From contig NZ_JBDFMQ010000001.1 of the NCBI RefSeq assembly GCF_047238345.1, positions 3,410,001 to 3,474,000 on the forward strand: 64,000 nt of DNA, read 5' to 3'. The notes under the pieces are model-generated. The model made no database searches. It saw only the letters and a list, made by a program, of their open reading frames with translations, and was not told the origin of the DNA. The position numbers and the translations under genes were made by a program. Each line of letters starts with the position of its first letter. Positions within the stretch are counted from its first letter, which is position 1. The DNA comes from Shouchella sp047238345. Lineage in GTDB: Bacteria > Bacillota > Bacilli > Bacillales > Bacillaceae_D. Positions 16,090 through 25,063 of this stretch are shown here, piece by piece.

Positions 16090-16829
16090 ACTGGTAGTGC
16101 CTCCTCTGGATCACGCTCCACAATTGACTTATCATGAATAATGGCTTCTGCTACTTTTAGATCAAACGGTGTTGTGATTTTTATGTTATACACTTCCCCT
16201 TTAACTAATTTTACACTCTGCCCTCTCAAAACACATATTTTTGCAGCATCAGATAAGACATCTCGTTCATCTTCTGTCAAACGATCATACAACAATTTTA
16301 ATTTATTTATATTAAAACTTTGTGGTGTCTGCCCTTGATACATTGTCTCTCGAACTGGAATATCTGTAATAGAGTTGGAATTGGTCGATTCCACAATTGT
16401 ATCAATTGCACCAATAACGGTATCACAAGCGCCGTGCTCTAATGCAGCGTTAATATTATCCTCAATAATACGATGAGTTAGAAATGGACGAACCGAATCG
16501 TGTGTCACAATTACATCGTCTTTGTTAATTCCAAAGGTACGTTCGATATAAGTAATACCGGACATGATCGTTTCGTTACGCGTCGCACCACCTTCAACTA
16601 GCTCAATATGATCGCTTTCACCAATGTATGTGTGAATAATATCTTGTGTATAGTTCATCCATTTAGCTGGAACTAAAATTAATAATTTCTTAAATCGTTG
16701 ATTCAATAAAAATTTTTCTATTGTATGAATTAAAATTGGTGTTTTGTTTAACGGAAGAAACTGCTTTGGTAAATGAGTGTTCCCCATACGACTCCCGTTT
16801 CCTCCAGCTAATATTAACCCGTAGATCAT
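16086..16829 (-). CDS. tarI: Ribitol-5-phosphate cytidylyltransferase
   Basis: A 247-residue IspD/TarI-family enzyme joining CTP and ribitol-5-phosphate to CDP-ribitol, the donor for poly(ribitol phosphate) wall teichoic acid. Motifs are LILAGGNGSRMG (about 6-17, nucleotide loop), PKQFL and the THDSVRPF stretch near 115. It is first of the four-gene operon. The Shine-Dalgarno is strong (GAGGGGGG). IspD is the alternative in this family, but the coupled tarJ decides for TarI. Confidence 0.92.
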   Translation of the reverse strand: MIYGLILAGGNGSRMGNTHLPKQFLPLNKTPILIHTIEKFLLNQRFKKLLILVPAKWMNYTQDIIHTYIGESDHIELVEGGATRNETIMSGITYIERTFGINKDDVIVTHDSVRPFLTHRIIEDNINAALEHGACDTVIGAIDTIVESTNSNSITDIPVRETMYQGQTPQSFNINKLKLLYDRLTEDERDVLSDAAKICVLRGQSVKLVKGEVYNIKITTPFDLKVAEAIIHDKSIVERDPEEALPV

Positions 16830-16861
16830 ACGAGCCCCCCTCTACATAATTTTACATAGTC

Positions 16862-16922
16862 CGACAAAAATAACTTTTCCATAATACCACACTCCTCTTT
16901 ATTATGAAACGAGTTTTTGTCG
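16862..16922. promoter_or_regulatory. tar operon upstream region with long inverted repeat
   Basis: CGACAAAAA (16862-16870) and TTTTTGTCG (16914-16922) form a perfect 9-bp inverted repeat 43 bases apart, just upstream of tarI. A TATTAT (minus strand, near 16888) with TTTCAT 17 bases upstream could be the tarI promoter between the arms. The binding protein is unknown. Confidence 0.35.
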
Positions 16923-17038
16923 CATAACAAGGGGGAAGACTTACCAATTTAATAGGGCTGTAATCCGTCGACATGAAGATAAACACTACTACGAGAAAGC
17001 TTTCTACCTTCTTCTCCTTTCACTTTGCAAGAAACGAA

Positions 17039-17072
17039 AAGACGGTCAATCCAGTTAGGACCAATCGTCTTT
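17039..17072 (-). terminator. Terminator of the TagE-like gene
   Basis: On the minus strand AAGACGATTGGTCC, a short loop and GGATTGACCGTCTTTTC form an 11- to 13-bp stem (one mismatch, some G-U) just after the stop at 17085. Confidence 0.65.
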
Positions 17073-17084
17073 ATAAGATGTTTT

Positions 17085-18599
17085 TTATTTCGTCGTTTTT
17101 TTTTGTAGAAGGACATTCCATTTATTATAAATTTTGTCTATTGATAAATCTTCAAGAACCTTTTGTCTTCCTCTTTTGCCAAAAAGGGTTCTTTGTTTCT
17201 GATTATGGATTAATTCGACAATCTTTTGTGCCATTGCACTTGTATCGCCATCTTCAACGAGATAACCATTATACCCATCTTCAATTAAATCAGATGGACC
17301 ATACCTTACATCCATTGCTACTACAGGTACTTCTTGCATCATTGCTTCACTAATACTTAAGCCAAACGCCTCATATTTAGAGGTAGAGATGGAGATATCG
17401 AACGTTCCAATAACTTGGTTCATGTTTGACGAATATCCTTGTAAAAAAACCGTCTGTTGTAGATGTTTTTCATCAATAGCTTGGCGTATGGATTGTTCGA
17501 GCCCACCTTTTCCATATACATGAAATTTAATCGTTGAATCAATCGTTCTCACTTTTTCCGCAACTTCGATTAGCCGGTCAAACCCTTTGGTTTCATGCAA
17601 CCTTGAAGCCATTCCAACAACCTGACGTTCGTTCTTACTCGTAATTTTTTCTATTTGAGCTGGATATTGAAAGTTTGGTATGACTACTATATTTGAAACG
17701 TTATATTGCCTTTTCACATCTTCTTTTTGTTTTTCAGTAAACACCACAATAGCATCGATATTGTTAGCATTTTCTATAATATGTGCTTCTTGTTTTTTTA
17801 CTTTTGAACCGTATGTATATGGATGCATAAAATGATTTGTATGAATAACAGCTATTTTCATTGTATTTCTAGGGTTAGACTTAAGCATCTTGTTAAAACT
17901 ACCCGGTCCATCACAAATTAGAATCGTCTCGTCATATTTATCAAGTAATTCTTCAATAAAGAAAGCGGCTAATTCAACATTATTTACAAACTTCCGTTTA
18001 TTATAAAGTAAATAATTTCCTTCAACGGTTTGTTTTTCAGGGTGTATTGCTCGATTAAGAAAGGGATTTCCTTTTTCGTTAAAAAAAACCTCATGGTAAC
18101 GCTCGTTTTTCTCATTAAAGGATTCAATCTTATCTAATTTTTTCTTTTTGAAACGAAACCTACTTTCTCTTTTATGTTTAACAAAATAATCGACATGTTT
18201 ATACGCCGTCCGCTCCGCGTTTGTCCACCTAACGAAGTAGACATATTCACCTGTTTGTTTTGAAAAGAAACGACTCGATGTTGAATCAGCTTCTATTTCA
18301 ATACAGGTATGTATTTGATTATGCATATTTTGATAAAAGTCAGGTTGCTGGTCTTCGGCACTACTCATTGAACGGTTTTTAAAAAAATTGATCATGTTAT
18401 GAAGTTGTGTATCTTGATGCATTTTTCCTGAGTTTTTTAATTCCCTCACCACGTCACCATAGTTAGGATCATCATCAAATGTAATGATATCTGCTGGCAA
18501 CCCTTTTTCATAAAACACTTTACTTCTCGTTAACATCGCGTTTGTCAAGCCAGCTCTTCCTAATTTTAAATCGTGTATAATCATATATGCTTTAGTCAT
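17085..18599 (-). CDS. TagE-like teichoic acid glycosyltransferase (GT4)
   Basis: A 504-residue protein from ATG 18599 (SD AGTAGGTG). It belongs to the GT-B family 4 glycosyltransferases with the N-terminal domain typical of TagE/TarM-like poly(polyol-phosphate) glucosyltransferases (MIIHDLKLGRAGLTNAML, about 7-24). The C-terminal nucleotide-sugar domain has GMASRLHETKGFDRLIEVAE (about 325-345), KFHVYGKG and the E-x7-E motif in SKYEAFGLSISEAMMQEVP (about 409-427). Likely job: decorating the ribitol-phosphate chain made by the neighbouring operon, in the cytoplasm before export. It is a separate transcript. The sugar is unknown. Confidence 0.82.
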   Translation of the reverse strand: MTKAYMIIHDLKLGRAGLTNAMLTRSKVFYEKGLPADIITFDDDPNYGDVVRELKNSGKMHQDTQLHNMINFFKNRSMSSAEDQQPDFYQNMHNQIHTCIEIEADSTSSRFFSKQTGEYVYFVRWTNAERTAYKHVDYFVKHKRESRFRFKKKKLDKIESFNEKNERYHEVFFNEKGNPFLNRAIHPEKQTVEGNYLLYNKRKFVNNVELAAFFIEELLDKYDETILICDGPGSFNKMLKSNPRNTMKIAVIHTNHFMHPYTYGSKVKKQEAHIIENANNIDAIVVFTEKQKEDVKRQYNVSNIVVIPNFQYPAQIEKITSKNERQVVGMASRLHETKGFDRLIEVAEKVRTIDSTIKFHVYGKGGLEQSIRQAIDEKHLQQTVFLQGYSSNMNQVIGTFDISISTSKYEAFGLSISEAMMQEVPVVAMDVRYGPSDLIEDGYNGYLVEDGDTSAMAQKIVELIHNQKQRTLFGKRGRQKVLEDLSIDKIYNKWNVLLQKKTTK

Positions 18600-18850
18600 T
18601 TTCGCACCTACTCTCATCCCTTTTTTATGTTCTCATTAGAGCAAATAAACAATCAATAGTCAAACCGAAACAGAGAACGACCCTGCCTTACACCATTTTA
18701 TCTCATCACGCAGTTAAACTATTGAATTACAACTATTACTCATTGTTACGTTGAACGTATCCACCTTGTACACATTCGTAATGAGAATAAGACTACTTCT
18801 CTTCCACTCTTACTGCCACTCCTCTATACTAAAACCAAGGAGGCGATGTT

Positions 18851-19309
18851 GTGTCAGCGATTCGTGATTTAACACTAATGATTGAAGAAGTAAAGCCGTT
18901 AAAGGATCAAGAAGAAGCCGTTCTGACCGAGCCAATTTCAGAGGGAAAATGGTCGTTACGAGAAATCGTGGCTCATCTGTACAAGTGGGATGCGTACAAT
19001 ACGACGCAAATGGTTGCTCTAATGGAAGATGGCGCACAATTACCTGCATTCCCGAACCATGACTCGTTTAATGCAGCGGGAGTAAAAGAACTTGAAGGCA
19101 TTCCTGTCTATGAGATTGTGAATCGTTTTATTTCGCAGCGTGCTTCTCTTATTGAAGCGCTAGATGCGGTCGATCCACAGGCACATTTTACGATTGGAAA
19201 GGGCAAGCGAACGTTTACCGCAGAAAGCTTCGCAAAAATATTTGTTCACCATGACGGGGAACACTTGCCGCAATTTCATGACCAGCTAGGCCCGGAGAGC
19301 CGTTCTTGA
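18851..19309 (+). CDS. DinB-superfamily protein
   Basis: A 152-residue four-helix DinB_2-type protein starting at GTG 18851 after AAGGAGG. The metal-ligand histidines are recognisable: SLREIVAHLYKWD (about 44-56) and FVHHDGEHLPQFHDQL (about 133-148). DinB-like proteins are predicted metal-dependent hydrolases or thiol (bacillithiol) transferases; the substrate here is unknown. The following Nudix gene overlaps or follows closely and is co-transcribed. Confidence 0.8.
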   Translation: MSAIRDLTLMIEEVKPLKDQEEAVLTEPISEGKWSLREIVAHLYKWDAYNTTQMVALMEDGAQLPAFPNHDSFNAAGVKELEGIPVYEIVNRFISQRASLIEALDAVDPQAHFTIGKGKRTFTAESFAKIFVHHDGEHLPQFHDQLGPESRS

Positions 19310-19341
19310 CGAAGCTCGATATGTATTGGGGGGAGAATCTT

Positions 19342-19794
19342 GTGCAATTAACATGGCTACCGATGAACTCGCTTCCATCTACAAAAGATGTGACAAGCGC
19401 TCATGGATTTTGCTTTTACCAGGACAAAGTCATGCTTGTTCACTTAATTCATCGGGGATGGGATCTTCCAGGTGGACATATTAATAAAGGCGAATCGCCA
19501 GAAGATGCCTTTAGGCGTGAATGTATGGAAGAAGGATATGTCACAGGTGAATGTACGCTGCTCGGCTGTGTGGAAGTCAATCATGTTCACAACGTCAACT
19601 GGAACGAAACGAGCCCTTATCCCCAAATTGGCTATCAAGCCTTTTATCGCATGGATGTCACGGGTATTCACCCTTTTCATGCAGAATTTGAAGCAACGGA
19701 GCGATTATTTGTAGAGCCAGCAGCTTATGCAGAATGGCATCATGGTTGGCATCGTGTGTACGAAGCCATTTTAACTCAAGCGGTACAAACCTAA
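19342..19794 (+). CDS. Nudix hydrolase
   Basis: About 150 residues. I prefer GTG 19342, seven bases after GGGGGGAG, to the upstream TTG 19306 that overlaps the DinB stop. The Nudix box is complete: GHINKGESPEDAFRRECMEE followed by GY (GX5EX7REUXEEXGU). It hydrolyses a nucleoside diphosphate linked to some moiety; the substrate cannot be predicted. It is co-directional with the DinB gene. Confidence 0.88.
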   Translation: MQLTWLPMNSLPSTKDVTSAHGFCFYQDKVMLVHLIHRGWDLPGGHINKGESPEDAFRRECMEEGYVTGECTLLGCVEVNHVHNVNWNETSPYPQIGYQAFYRMDVTGIHPFHAEFEATERLFVEPAAYAEWHHGWHRVYEAILTQAVQT

Positions 19795-19910
19795 CGTAGC
19801 TAAAAAGTTGAATGCCTATATGAACATTCGAAGCTATTGTCGAAAAAATTTTTTCCGCTCATTCCCTTTTTTAAAAACAATCATGATAAACTTTACAAAA
19901 AGAGGTGATT

Positions 19911-20003
19911 GTGCTGAACATTGCCATTCTATTAGGATTGACGATTGGTCTACCAGCTCTCATTGTATTCATTATTTTAAAACAAACAAAACGGTCTGTA
20001 TAA
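19911..20003 (+). CDS. Small membrane peptide, 30 residues
   Basis: GTG 19911 follows AGAGGTGATT. The product, LNIAILLGLTIGLPALIVFI then LKQTKRSV, is a single hydrophobic helix with a basic tail. No family recognised. A terminator follows 4 bases later, which supports a real small gene. Its form overlaps with type I toxin peptides, but no antisense RNA features were found. Confidence 0.5.
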   Translation: MLNIAILLGLTIGLPALIVFIILKQTKRSV

Positions 20004-20006
20004 AGT

Positions 20007-20044
20007 AAAAAAGCCTTATGAGCGTTAGACTCATGAGGCTTTCT
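20007..20044. terminator. Bidirectional terminator
   Basis: AAGCCTTATGAG and CTCATGAGGCTT form a stem with one mismatch, with A-run and T-rich flanks, between the small peptide gene (+) and tctA (-). Confidence 0.8.
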
Positions 20045-20053
20045 TCAATCATC

Positions 20054-21562
20054 TTACATTCCAATAGAACCGTCGTGATTCGCACGACGTTTTCGTGCGT
20101 TACGCCAAGCAGGAATGACAAGAGATAAAACCGTTAAAACGATTAACGAAATGGCAAGTGGACTTTGTGCGAAAATCATGAGAGAACCGTCCGAAATAGT
20201 TAATGATTGGCGAAGCATTTGCTCCATCATGCCACCAAGAATGAAGGCTAGAATAAATGGCGCTGCTGGGAATGCGAAGATCCGCATTAAGTAGCCAAGT
20301 ACCCCGAATAAAACGAGCAAATAAAGATCAAACGTACTGAAGCTTACGGCATACACGCCTACTAAGCTAAAAATAACAACAAGTGATATGAGAAGTGGCC
20401 TTGGAATGGATAACACTTTTACGAAATAAGGAATGAGCGGTAAGTTTAAAATTAATAAAAACACGTTGCCTAGATACATACTGGCAATGACGCCCCAAAA
20501 AACTGTTGGATTTTCTGTAACGAGCAGTGGACCTGGTTGCACACCTAAGACGAGAAACGCACCTAGCATGACCGCTGTTGTGCCCGAACCTGGAATCCCG
20601 AGTGAGAGTAACGGAACAAACGCGCCGCTTGTTGCAGCGTTGTTGGCTGTTTCAGGTCCAGTTAACCCTTTTATTGAACCTTTTCCAAACTCTTTTGGTT
20701 TTTTTGCTAATTTTTTCTCAGAGATATAAGCGATAAACGAAGAAATCGTTGCTCCTGCCCCTGGAAGAACCCCTAATAAGAAGCCTAGAAAGGATTGCCG
20801 TGTCATCGGTCCTTTCATTTCGTTTAAGTCCGATTTACTCAACTTTAAACTACCGATGTTCTTAAACCCACTCATGGATTCACGACGATTTAAAATTAAG
20901 AAACATACTTCCGCTAATGCAAATACACCTAAGGCGATAACAAGGAAGTCAATTCCGTCGAGTAAATTGACGTTGCCAAAGGTAAAGCGTGTTGTACCTG
21001 TTTGCGAGTCAATCCCGATCGTCACAACCATAAAGCCAAGAACAGCTGCGGTTAACGCTTTTAAGGTGGAGCCGTCACTTAAGCTCGCAATAGCTGTTAA
21101 ACCAAGCAACATAAGTGCAAAATATTCTGGTGGTCCAAAATAGATCGCGACGCTCGCGAGCATTGGTGCAAATAACATTAACAAGATGACACTGACCGTT
21201 CCACCGACAAAAGAGGCAATGGCAGAAATGGCTAACGCTTTTCCAGCTTTCCCTTGCTTTGCCATTGGATAACCATCAAACGATGCGGCAACTGTGCCTG
21301 CTACCCCCGGCGCATTTAATAGAATTGATGATGTGGACCCGCCATACATGGATCCATAATATACACCTGCCATCATCACAAGGGCAATGGTCGGATCCAT
21401 CCCGTACGTAATCGGAATCATAATGGCAATTGCGCTTATGGGACCAAGCCCTGGAATCATTCCGATAATCGTTCCTAATAAGACACCAATAAAGACAAAC
21501 AAGATTCCTTCCCAGCTAAAAGCTGCAGCAAATCCTTGTAATAACCCATCAAAGGCTCCCAT
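20054..21562 (-). CDS. tctA: Tripartite tricarboxylate transporter, large membrane subunit TctA
   Basis: A 502-residue polytopic membrane protein with about 11-12 helices. The TctA signatures are clear: GTIIGMIPGLGPISAIAIMI (about 31-50), MYGGSTSSILLNAPG (about 72-86), and the symmetric second half GVLPGAGATISSFIAY (about 265-280) and LSLGIPGSGTTAVMLGA (about 318-334). It works with TctB and the binding protein TctC to import citrate or related carboxylates using an ion gradient. It is last in tctC-tctB-tctA. Confidence 0.93.
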   Translation of the reverse strand: MGAFDGLLQGFAAAFSWEGILFVFIGVLLGTIIGMIPGLGPISAIAIMIPITYGMDPTIALVMMAGVYYGSMYGGSTSSILLNAPGVAGTVAASFDGYPMAKQGKAGKALAISAIASFVGGTVSVILLMLFAPMLASVAIYFGPPEYFALMLLGLTAIASLSDGSTLKALTAAVLGFMVVTIGIDSQTGTTRFTFGNVNLLDGIDFLVIALGVFALAEVCFLILNRRESMSGFKNIGSLKLSKSDLNEMKGPMTRQSFLGFLLGVLPGAGATISSFIAYISEKKLAKKPKEFGKGSIKGLTGPETANNAATSGAFVPLLSLGIPGSGTTAVMLGAFLVLGVQPGPLLVTENPTVFWGVIASMYLGNVFLLILNLPLIPYFVKVLSIPRPLLISLVVIFSLVGVYAVSFSTFDLYLLVLFGVLGYLMRIFAFPAAPFILAFILGGMMEQMLRQSLTISDGSLMIFAQSPLAISLIVLTVLSLVIPAWRNARKRRANHDGSIGM

Positions 21563-21575
21563 CTTCTATCCCCCT

Positions 21576-22034
21576 CTATAACGGCAGGATGCCAGCCGGT
21601 AGGCGGATCGCTAAGCCATAATTAAATAAACTATAGACACCAATCGAAAAAAACAACGCTGTTAAGATGGTGACGAGCCACTTTTTATACCCAAGAAGTC
21701 GAGACGAAATAAGAATAAATAAAGCCGTCATTATGACAAAACCTATGACTTCTAAAACGGTGATATACGCTAGCACAAGACCCATCATTCCAAGCAACAT
21801 GTATGTTTCCTTTTTGGGAATGGTTCGTCTTTTCTTTTGTTCCTCCGTGTCCGTATCTTTTGCAAAGAAAAAACAGACCCCTAAAACAAAAAGGCAGATT
21901 CCTAATAGTTTCGGGATTAGGTCCGAATCAACAGGAACAAAGGCATATTCTGGTAACTGAAATGCCATCAATAAATACCCAGCAGCTACAACCATTAATA
22001 CAATGGAAATGCCGCGATTTACGGTTACTTTCAT
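21576..22034 (-). CDS. tctB: Tripartite tricarboxylate transporter, small membrane subunit TctB
   Basis: 152 residues from ATG 22034, chosen for its GGAGGAG Shine-Dalgarno; upstream in-frame codons overlap tctC. Four membrane segments (about 8-25, 38-56, 80-110, 125-148) match the small TctB subunit, which partners TctA. The end RLPAGILPL fits the family C-terminus. The ribosome site lies within the tctC 3' end, so the genes are translationally close. Confidence 0.88.
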   Translation of the reverse strand: MKVTVNRGISIVLMVVAAGYLLMAFQLPEYAFVPVDSDLIPKLLGICLFVLGVCFFFAKDTDTEEQKKRRTIPKKETYMLLGMMGLVLAYITVLEVIGFVIMTALFILISSRLLGYKKWLVTILTALFFSIGVYSLFNYGLAIRLPAGILPL

Positions 22035-22044
22035 CGTTCTCCTC

Positions 22045-23046
22045 CTATCTTCCACCAAAGCCCAGCTCTTCTAATGCCGCTTCTAGCTCTACAGATTGTT
22101 GGTCTAGAAACTCGGAGAATTCCTCCGGTCCCATGTAACGTTCATCCCACCCATACGCTTCTCGTACTTCAGCAAATTCAGGGGACTCAGACGCCTCTTT
22201 AAACACATTCTCATAATAAGCAAGTTGCTCATCTGTCATATCTGGTGGACCAAATACACCTCGCCATACAACAAATTCTGCATCAATACCTTGCTCTATT
22301 CCAGTCGGTAACGTTGACAAAAATTCGCCTTCCAACCGCTCAGGTGCCGTAATACCGAGTACTTTCATCTTGCCGGCGCGAGCTTGTTCAGCCGCTTCTG
22401 AAACACCTGTTGAAATGACATCAACACTGCCATTTAAAACCGAAGTCATTGCTCCACCATCTTGATCTGACACATAACGAATTTTGGTAATATCTACTCC
22501 TGCTGCTTGTGCAAACAGAATAAACTGCATGTGATCCATACTCCCTGGCGATGAGACACCGATCGTCGTGACTTGCGTCGGATCTTCTCTCATATCTGCA
22601 AATAATTCCTCGAGGGTATTCCATTTAGCATCTTCCCGAACAGCAAATGCTCCGTAATCGGCAATCAAGTTTACGATTGGCGTAAAATCTTTGTAGCCAT
22701 ATGGTGATTGTCCTGCTAACTCAACAAAATGAAGCGGTGGCGAGCTAATGAAAATATTATGCGGGTCATTCCGTTTGTGAATGTATGCCCACGCAACAGC
22801 TCCTCCTCCACCTGGTTTGTTTACAACACCAAAGCTTTGATCCGATAAATTGTTCTCATCAATCGTCTTTGCTAGCATTCGAGCAGTTGTATCCCACCCT
22901 CCTCCTGCAGCAGCTGGAGCTATAAATTCAATTGATCGATCCGGCTGCCAGTCACCACTTGCATCAACTGAACCATGCTGCACAGGCATTGAACATGCCC
23001 CTAGCAATGTCGCAAACACAAGCGGAACAAGCCATTTCTTTTTCAT
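22045..23046 (-). CDS. tctC: Tripartite tricarboxylate transporter substrate-binding lipoprotein TctC
   Basis: About 333 residues from ATG 23046 (AAGGAG, 8-base spacing). A lipoprotein signal (LVFATLLGACS, Cys about 18) anchors it outside the membrane. The Bug/TctC fold is visible: IEFIAPAAAGGGWDTTARML (about 43-62), NKPGGGGAVAW (about 78-88) and the SPGSMDHMQFILFA region. It binds an extracellular carboxylate and delivers it to TctAB. It is the first gene of the operon, 84 bases downstream of the acyl-CoA synthetase gene, which reads in the same direction. Confidence 0.93.
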   Translation of the reverse strand: MKKKWLVPLVFATLLGACSMPVQHGSVDASGDWQPDRSIEFIAPAAAGGGWDTTARMLAKTIDENNLSDQSFGVVNKPGGGGAVAWAYIHKRNDPHNIFISSPPLHFVELAGQSPYGYKDFTPIVNLIADYGAFAVREDAKWNTLEELFADMREDPTQVTTIGVSSPGSMDHMQFILFAQAAGVDITKIRYVSDQDGGAMTSVLNGSVDVISTGVSEAAEQARAGKMKVLGITAPERLEGEFLSTLPTGIEQGIDAEFVVWRGVFGPPDMTDEQLAYYENVFKEASESPEFAEVREAYGWDERYMGPEEFSEFLDQQSVELEAALEELGFGGR

Positions 23047-23130
23047 CGCACACACTCCTTTTAAAGATATAGAAGATCTTTAATAACTTTATTTTAGATA
23101 AAGGTAGCCTTTCAACTACCTCTTTTTCAT

Positions 23131-23145
23131 TTAAAGCGTTTTCAA
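23131..23145 (-). promoter_or_regulatory. Possible cre (CcpA) site upstream of tctCBA
   Basis: On the minus strand TTGAAAACGCTTTAA matches the cre consensus WTGNNARCGNWWWCAW except for one base near the 3' end. It covers the last codons of the acyl-CoA synthetase gene, about 85 bp upstream of tctC. Carbon repression of a carboxylate transporter would make sense. Confidence 0.35.
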
Positions 23146-24771
23146 TTTTTTGATTGCCTGTTCCTTCAATTTAAATTTTTGGATTTTACCTGAAGCGGTC
23201 ATTGGAAATTCATCGCAAATTTCAATGTAACGAGGAATCTTATAGTGGGCAATTTTCCCTTTGCAATAGGCGATTAATTCCGATTCCATCACATCTACAC
23301 CCTCTTTCACTCGTACCCAAGCCATTACTTCTTCTCCATACTTCGGGTCCGGTACACCTATCACTTGCACATCAAGCAGCGCTGGATGTGTATAAAGAAA
23401 TTCTTCTACTTCACGAGGATAGATGTTTTCGCCACCACGAATAATCATGTCTTTTAAACGCCCGGTTATCGTGCAATTGCCCACCTTATCCATGACTGCT
23501 AGATCTCCAGTGTAAAGCCAACCTTCCTTATCAACCACTTTGTTTGTCGCATCGGGGTTTTTGTAATAGCCTTTCATCACGTTATACCCACGACAACAGA
23601 TTTCCCCTTGTACACCATGAGGAACTTCTTTTCGCGTCGCTGGATCAACAATACGCACATCTAAATGCGGCATGGCTCTTCCAACTGTTTGCACGCGAAT
23701 GTCTAACGAATCACCTGTCCTTGTTTGCGTAATGCCTGGAGATGTTTCCGTTTGACCGTACACAATCGTCAGCTCAGAAGCACCCATATCACTGGAGACT
23801 TTTTTCATTACTTCAATTGGACAAGTCGAGCCTGCCATAATCCCTGTACGCAACGAACTCAGGTCGAATGACTCAAAATCTGGATGATTCAATTCGGCAA
23901 TAAACATCGTTGGTACACCATGAATAGCCGTACAGCGCTCTGTTTCAATTGAGGTGAGCACTTGAATGACATCAAACTCCTGCACAGGCACCATTGTTGC
24001 TCCACTTGTTACACAGACAAGCGTCCCAAGTACACAGCCAAAACAATGGAAGAAAGGAACCGGGATACACAAACGATCTTTATGAGTGAACCGCATTCCA
24101 TCCCCAGCGTGTTTAGCCGTGTTGACTAAATTATTGTGAGTCAACATCACACCTTTCGGAAAACCGGTCGTCCCTGATGTATACTGCATGTTAATGACGT
24201 CTTCTGGTTTAAGCTGGTTTAATCGTTCATTTAATGCATCATCTGTCACGAGATCGGCATAGCGCAGTAAATCCCGCCAGTTGAACATGCCCGGATAATC
24301 TTCCTCACTTAAGACGATGACATTTTTTAGAAAAGACAACGTTTTAGATGCTAGCTTCCCTTTTTCCGACGTTTTCAGTTCAGGAATGACTTCGTATACA
24401 AGGTCTAAATAAGACGTTCCCTTGTACGATTCCATTAAAATGAGCGTTTGTGAATCGGACTGTTTCAGCAAATATTCTAGTTCTCTAGCTTGATAATTTG
24501 TATTCACCGTGACAAGAACCGCTCCCATTTTCCCTGTAGCAAATTGAGTCGTCACCCACTCTGGCGTGTTTGAAGCCCATATGGCTAGGTGATCGCCTTG
24601 TTGAATCCCAAGACCCATGAATGCTTTAGCGACACGTCGACATTCCTCATTAAACTGTTTATAGGAATAACGCAATCCTCGATCCACATAAACAAGCGCG
24701 TCATGTTCCGGAACTTCCATCGCTTTTGTTTCGAGCAAATTCCCGATCGTCTTATTCAGCATGTTGCCCAT
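23131..24771 (-). CDS. AMP-dependent acyl-CoA synthetase (medium/long-chain)
   Basis: About 546 residues from ATG 24771. An ANL-superfamily enzyme that activates a carboxylic or fatty acid with ATP and CoA. The P-loop-like MQYTSGTTGFPKGVMLTHNN (about 195-214), the YGQTE motif, GWLYTGDLAVMD (about 416-427), GRLKDMIIRGGENIYPREVE (about 435-454) and the C-terminal ASGKIQKFKL lysine are all present. It resembles FadD/YngI-type acyl-CoA synthetases. The nearby TetR regulator and SDR gene suggest a lipid or short-acid catabolic set. Chain length cannot be read from sequence. Confidence 0.9.
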   Translation of the reverse strand: MGNMLNKTIGNLLETKAMEVPEHDALVYVDRGLRYSYKQFNEECRRVAKAFMGLGIQQGDHLAIWASNTPEWVTTQFATGKMGAVLVTVNTNYQARELEYLLKQSDSQTLILMESYKGTSYLDLVYEVIPELKTSEKGKLASKTLSFLKNVIVLSEEDYPGMFNWRDLLRYADLVTDDALNERLNQLKPEDVINMQYTSGTTGFPKGVMLTHNNLVNTAKHAGDGMRFTHKDRLCIPVPFFHCFGCVLGTLVCVTSGATMVPVQEFDVIQVLTSIETERCTAIHGVPTMFIAELNHPDFESFDLSSLRTGIMAGSTCPIEVMKKVSSDMGASELTIVYGQTETSPGITQTRTGDSLDIRVQTVGRAMPHLDVRIVDPATRKEVPHGVQGEICCRGYNVMKGYYKNPDATNKVVDKEGWLYTGDLAVMDKVGNCTITGRLKDMIIRGGENIYPREVEEFLYTHPALLDVQVIGVPDPKYGEEVMAWVRVKEGVDVMESELIAYCKGKIAHYKIPRYIEICDEFPMTASGKIQKFKLKEQAIKKLKTL

Positions 24772-25063
24772 AAATGCAAATTCACCTCTCATTCAAAGAC
24801 TAGTAAAAAAAAACACAACCTATAACTGAAAAGTCCGAAAATAAAGGTCGTACTGACTTGATTAAAGACGAACTCACCACTATAAAGCTGCATTCTTTTT
24901 ATCTTTTACTGATTCTCTTCTAATTGACTGAACTCCTTCTTCCATTTAGAAGCGCGCATGAGAGGAACCGCATCCGTAAGCTTTTTTTATCATACACGGA
25001 AGAGTCAGAAATGTAACCGTTTCCAAATTAATGTTCATTTTGTTCATAAAGTTCATGGAAGTT
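24772..25063. other. Intergenic region, no gene seen
   Basis: About 290 bases between acyl-CoA synthetase and TetR genes, both minus strand. It must hold the synthetase promoter. I found no convincing ORF, terminator or operator; an AAGCTTTTTTT stretch near 24977 is not preceded by a good stem. Confidence 0.4.
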
